From an uncultured Bacillota bacterium (lineage in GTDB: Bacteria; Bacillota_I; Bacilli_A; RFN20; CAG-288), in assembly GCA_949282275.1 (NCBI GenBank), contig CASDOO010000019.1, forward strand, positions 1-44,738: a stretch of 44,738 bases of DNA. The letters are read 5' to 3'. A program made the translations under genes and the position numbers. How positions within the stretch are numbered: position 1 is the stretch's first letter; every line of letters starts with the position of its first letter. This document shows, in pieces, positions 41,811-44,738 of this stretch. The notes below the pieces were generated by a model. That model was not told the origin of the DNA. It saw nothing but the letters and a program-made list of their open reading frames with translations, and did not search any database.

Positions 41811-41897
41811 TGTTTTGTTTTGGAAAAGGTTCAATTGTTGACACTGGTTTACCGATAGTGCCATAAATCCGCCATATTCCCTGCCTAATGAACACAA

Positions 41898-41933
41898 AAA
41901 AGGACAGGTGTCGATTTGGGCGCCTGTCCTTTC
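41898..41933. terminator. Terminator of the phosphate operon
   Basis: AAAGGACAGGTG pairs with CGCCTGTCCTTT; T run on the - strand (from the A run at 41896-41901) and TTTCTTT on the + strand. Confidence 0.88.
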
Positions 41934-41947
41934 TTTCGCTTTCCGTC

Positions 41948-42586
41948 CTAGATGTTCTTGTAGAGGATGATCTCGACGGTTCTGGTGACGTTGCGGCACT
42001 GGTCGGTGACGTACTCGAAGAGGCCGTAGAGCTTCTCCGCCAGGCGGATGTCGAGGTAGTTGTCGTTGGTGACCTTCTTGTAGAGGGCATGGACATGTTC
42101 CTCGTAGAGGTGGTCGGCCTCCTCCTCGATGTCCCGCACCTGGCCGATGAGGGGATCGAGAAGCTTCTTGTTGGTCAGGGAAGTGAGGTTCCTGAGGACT
42201 TCCTGGACGCCCTTGACGCCCCTGTAGGCGACGTCGACGAAGGCCATCGTCCCTTCCGGAAGCGCCGTATAGTCCCTCAGGTAGAGCTTGTAGGAGATTT
42301 CGTCGATGGAGTCGGTGAGGTCGTCGATATTGTCCAGGAGCATGAAGATGTCTTCCCTGTCGATGGGCGTCATGAATTCCTTGGCCAGGCGTTCCTCCGT
42401 CTCGTGCTTGATGCCGTCGGCCTCATGCTCGATCCTGTGGACCTCGTTCTTCCACTTGTTGACGTCGACGTTTGCGAAGTCCTCCAGGCCTTCCTTGAGC
42501 TTCTCCATCGCCTTGAGGGAATAGCTTCCGACGAGGGCGAACTGGTCGAAGAAGTAGTTGGTCTTCTTCTTTCCGAACAATTCCAT
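41948..42586 (-). CDS. DUF47/PhoU-like phosphate transport regulator
   Basis: 212 residues, all helical. The family (Pit accessory protein) folds like PhoU with metal-binding E/D-x-x-H/D repeats: seen as HRIEHEADGIKHETEERL and REDIFMLLDNIDDLTDSIDEI, and RDIEEEADHLYEEHVH in the second bundle. It modulates the PiT transporter encoded 13 bases upstream, presumably on the cytoplasmic side. GGAGG ahead of ATG. Second and last gene of the Pho-controlled operon. Confidence 0.93.
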   Translation of the reverse strand: MELFGKKKTNYFFDQFALVGSYSLKAMEKLKEGLEDFANVDVNKWKNEVHRIEHEADGIKHETEERLAKEFMTPIDREDIFMLLDNIDDLTDSIDEISYKLYLRDYTALPEGTMAFVDVAYRGVKGVQEVLRNLTSLTNKKLLDPLIGQVRDIEEEADHLYEEHVHALYKKVTNDNYLDIRLAEKLYGLFEYVTDQCRNVTRTVEIILYKNI

Positions 42587-42599
42587 TTTCCGTTTCCTC

Positions 42600-43790
42600 C
42601 TAGATGGTGCCGACTATGGCAGAAAGCAAATAGCACATCACGAAGCCGATGAGGATGCAGCCCGGGAAGGTGAAGACCCATGTCAGGACCATGTCCAGGG
42701 CGACGCTCCACTTGACCCTCTTTGCGCCCTTGGAGAGACCGACGCCGATGATGGAGCAGGTCTTGACCTGGCTTGTGGAGACGGGCCAGGAGAGGGCCGA
42801 GGAGAGGATGAGGGCGATGAAGGCGGCAAGGTCGGTGGCAAAGCCCTGATAGGGCTCAAGGTCGACCATCCCCATGCCGACCTTCTTGATGATGCGATAG
42901 CCGCCGATCGAGGTTCCGATGCCCATCACCAGGGAGACGAGGATAGGGAGCCAGAGGAAGGCCGGGGCATGGAGGAACTCCATGACGAAGCCCTCCGCGG
43001 TCGGGTTGTCGAGGACGTACTGGACGTTGTCGATCACCATCGCATCCGGATAGGCAACGGAGCCCAAGAACAGGGCCAGGTAGACGATGCCGATGAACTT
43101 GAGGCCATCCTGGGCACCATGGGCCAGGGCCATGCCGGCGGCGGAAGCAATCTGCGCCCACTTGAAGAAGAGGGTCGTCCTGCCGCGGACCATGTTCCGG
43201 CAGATGCGCTCGATGAGCTTGACAAGAAGGAAGCCCAATGCCGCGCCAAGGAGTGAGGAGACGACAAAGCCAATGCCGACGTTGGTCCAGCTACTGGCAC
43301 CAGGGCTAGCATCCTTTCCCATCGCCATCAGGGCAAAACAGGCGCCCGTCAGGCCGGCAATGAGGGCATGGGACTCGCTGGAGGGCACGCCAAAGGCCCA
43401 GGCAAGGACACCCCAGGAAACGACGCCGATCATGCCCGAGGAGATGCCCACCAAGGCATTCTGCGCCGTCTCGGGATCGGTAAGGTTCCCGAAGTCGACG
43501 ATGCCGGCAATCGATTCGGCAACGCCGGCTGCGAAAAGGGCAAAGAGCATGACGCCGATGAAATTGAATATGGCGGCCATGACGATGGCCTTCTTGGGCG
43601 AGATCGCCCTCGTGGATATGCATGTGGCAACGGCATTCGGGGCATCGGTCCATCCGTTGATGAATACGACGCCCAGGGCAAGGATGATCGTGATGACGAT
43701 AAGGGGACTTGCGGCGAGAAGGTTGAAGAACTGTCCGATCGTGACGTAGTTGACCGACTGGGGCGCATCCGCCAGAATGCTTAGTGGCAT
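42600..43790 (-). CDS. pit: Inorganic phosphate transporter, PiT family
   Basis: 396 residues, ten to twelve membrane segments. Cation-coupled phosphate symporter. The duplicated PiT signature is present: FINGWTDAPNAVATCISTRAISPKKA in the first half (usual GANDV.NA.GTSVGS..L), and WPVSTSQVKTCSIIGVGLSKG in the second. SSESHALIAGLTGA and ALAHGAQDGLKF also match. AGGAGG ahead of ATG. Transcribed with DUF47 from a promoter with PhoP-like boxes. Confidence 0.94.
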   Translation of the reverse strand: MPLSILADAPQSVNYVTIGQFFNLLAASPLIVITIILALGVVFINGWTDAPNAVATCISTRAISPKKAIVMAAIFNFIGVMLFALFAAGVAESIAGIVDFGNLTDPETAQNALVGISSGMIGVVSWGVLAWAFGVPSSESHALIAGLTGACFALMAMGKDASPGASSWTNVGIGFVVSSLLGAALGFLLVKLIERICRNMVRGRTTLFFKWAQIASAAGMALAHGAQDGLKFIGIVYLALFLGSVAYPDAMVIDNVQYVLDNPTAEGFVMEFLHAPAFLWLPILVSLVMGIGTSIGGYRIIKKVGMGMVDLEPYQGFATDLAAFIALILSSALSWPVSTSQVKTCSIIGVGLSKGAKRVKWSVALDMVLTWVFTFPGCILIGFVMCYLLSAIVGTI

Positions 43791-43826
43791 TGCATCCTCC
43801 TGTTTTTCTATGCTTCTACGCCGATT

Positions 43827-43877
43827 ACTATATCAAAAAGGGTAAGGATAGTTAAGAAATTATTAAGTGCCTGTTAA
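43827..43877 (-). promoter_or_regulatory. PhoP-box array and -10 of the pit operon
   Basis: - strand: TTAACA (43872-43877), TTAATA (43861-43866) and TTAACT (43850-43855) are spaced exactly 11 bp apart, with a fourth, weaker TTACCC (43840-43845) at 10 bp; -10 TATAGT (43827-43832). Bacillus PhoP binds direct repeats of TT[ACT]A[CT]A separated by about 5 bp upstream of Pho promoters, replacing a good -35. Low-phosphate induction is inferred. Confidence 0.7.
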
Positions 43878-43906
43878 GAATGTAAGGAATAGGAACTTTC
43901 CCTAAC

Positions 43907-44738
43907 TCAGGAAAGGAAGAAGTGACCGAAGACCCTTGGAAAGAGCATCGCCTTTGCCGGCGAGGTGATGCCCTCGCCCTGGTTGGGATAGAAATGGGAG
44001 ACGATGGCATCCGTCAGGATGACAAGGAGGAGGAATATCGCGATGCCCCACTTGGCCTTCTTCGGAATCGGGGAAAGAAGCTGGTAGAGAAAGGGCCCGA
44101 CGACATAGATCATCAGGATGCAGGCGATGCCGAAGACCAGACCGCCATAGAGGCAGATCCGTCCGTGGAGGTTGAAGGGCATGTCGGAATAGTCCCAGTA
44201 CTTGAGGCCGCGGAACGTCTCCAGGAACCATCCGGTGAAATATTCGATCGTCAGGCAGATGACAATCGAGAGGAAGAAGGAGAGGACGGGCTTTCCCCTT
44301 GTCCCCTTGAGCAGGATAAGGACGACGACGCCACCTGTCCCGTAGATGGGAAGGTAAGGTCCCCAGAGGGTACCCCTATTGACGAAGTCGCCTGTCTGGA
44401 CAAGGTGGAGGAGGACCTCCCAGCACCAGCCGATGAAGGAGACGATGAAGAAGATAAGGACAAGGTCGACGATGGAATAGGGACAGTCGTAGTCGACCTC
44501 CCTCCTTAAGAGGACGCCTTCCTTGTTGCGGCTGTTGGTGATGTCGTAGTCGAGTCCGAAGAGGACGTTTTCCTTCAGAAGCCCTTCCTTGAGATGGAGA
44601 TAGCATTTGGCACGTCCCAGTTCCTTATATGGGTTGGTAAAGAGGATGTCCAGAAGGCCCAAGGTGAAGAAGGAAAGGAGGTTATAGCCGATGAAGGAAC
44701 AGTCGAAGAGGAAAAGCTGCCACTTCCTTCCCCTTGTC
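43907..44738 (-). CDS. DUF975-like/CmpB-family membrane protein, 5' end outside window
   Basis: The - strand frame stays open to the window edge, so the TTG at 44662 is probably not the start. At the edge it reads GRKWQLFLFDCSFIGYNLLS and then FTLGLLDILFTNPYKELGRA, like the end of DUF975 proteins (L.LSFIGW.lL..LTLGIG.l...PY...A.A.FY). After a linker comes a CmpB domain (PF06541): SFIGWCWEVLLH, VNRGTLWGPYLPIYGTG, FLETFRGLKYWDYSDMPFN, GRICLYGGLVFGI. About five membrane segments in the CmpB part. Paralogue of the protein at 11275-12210, which has no DUF975 part but a long basic tail. Function unknown. Confidence 0.8.
   Translation of the reverse strand, partial: TRGRKWQLFLFDCSFIGYNLLSFFTLGLLDILFTNPYKELGRAKCYLHLKEGLLKENVLFGLDYDITNSRNKEGVLLRREVDYDCPYSIVDLVLIFFIVSFIGWCWEVLLHLVQTGDFVNRGTLWGPYLPIYGTGGVVVLILLKGTRGKPVLSFFLSIVICLTIEYFTGWFLETFRGLKYWDYSDMPFNLHGRICLYGGLVFGIACILMIYVVGPFLYQLLSPIPKKAKWGIAIFLLLVILTDAIVSHFYPNQGEGITSPAKAMLFPRVFGHFFLS

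Noticed and set aside
41835..41865. TTGACA on the + strand as a promoter
   Set aside because: No good -10 at 16-18 bp and no + strand gene downstream.
1..44738. CRISPR array, complete insertion sequence, prophage or integron
   Set aside because: No spaced direct-repeat array, no transposase or integrase gene and no structural phage genes seen anywhere in the window.

Overview
The window reads as a chromosomal stretch of an uncultured member of the Bacillota, most likely class Bacilli (Erysipelotrichales/RF39-like gut lineages). This rests on gene content (RNase J2-like protein, HolA, nucleoside BMP/ABC operon, SipW-type signal peptidase, DUF47-PiT, MtaB), strong AGGAGG ribosome binding sites, sigma-A promoters with 17-bp spacers, and the standard code with TGA as stop. 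The lineage is inference; no 16S gene is present. Base composition is roughly balanced. Most genes form short, tightly packed operons, often with ATGA overlaps.

Layout. 1-173: end of a tRNA cluster (partial tRNA-Asp, tRNA-Gly) and its terminator. 390-1727 (-): Schlafen AlbA_2-type protein whose winged-helix tail is thrown out of frame at two homopolymers. 2091-4187: unknown protein coupled to mtaB. 4228-4300: tRNA-Ala. 4437-10495: two tandem giant paralogous lipoproteins with an operator-like promoter. 10503-12210 (-): RibD_C/DHFR-like protein and a CmpB-family membrane protein. 12295-13688: fmt-ybaK. 13751-14626 (-): class II aldolase. 14718-15042: a small hydrophobic peptide gene with a convergent structured RNA over its 3' end, resembling a type I toxin-antitoxin pair. 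15297-21974: variant purine riboswitch, then a nucleoside-uptake operon (lipoprotein, ATPase, two permeases) and a fucose-isomerase-like protein. 22347-24994 (-): DJ-1 protein, CvpA protein, uridine-kinase-like protein. 25065-27827: aguA-aguB-xth. 27867-30959: RNase J2-like protein and iron alcohol dehydrogenase. 31110-31972: broken DUF234 ATPase. 32067-35551: deoC (-), rpsT (+), then gpmA, cyclophilin and holA (-).

The most unusual part is 35737-41810 (-): six genes encoding a Ser/His-type SipW signal peptidase and five secreted proteins that share an odd N-terminal signal (G-[TSAM]-G-F-[SA] followed by an aromatic pair). They appear to be one operon, read from a near-consensus promoter whose 17-bp spacer contains eight consecutive Gs. 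I read it as a TasA/camelysin-like matrix-fibre or surface-protein system that could vary in expression through G-tract length. The window ends with a phosphate uptake operon (PiT-DUF47) behind an 11-bp-phased PhoP-box array, and a 5'-truncated gene joining DUF975-like and CmpB-like parts.

Purine supply is a recurring theme: a riboswitch-controlled nucleoside transporter, DeoC for the deoxyribose moiety, and a uridine-kinase-like protein. Agmatine deiminase and N-carbamoylputrescine amidase give a route from agmatine to putrescine.
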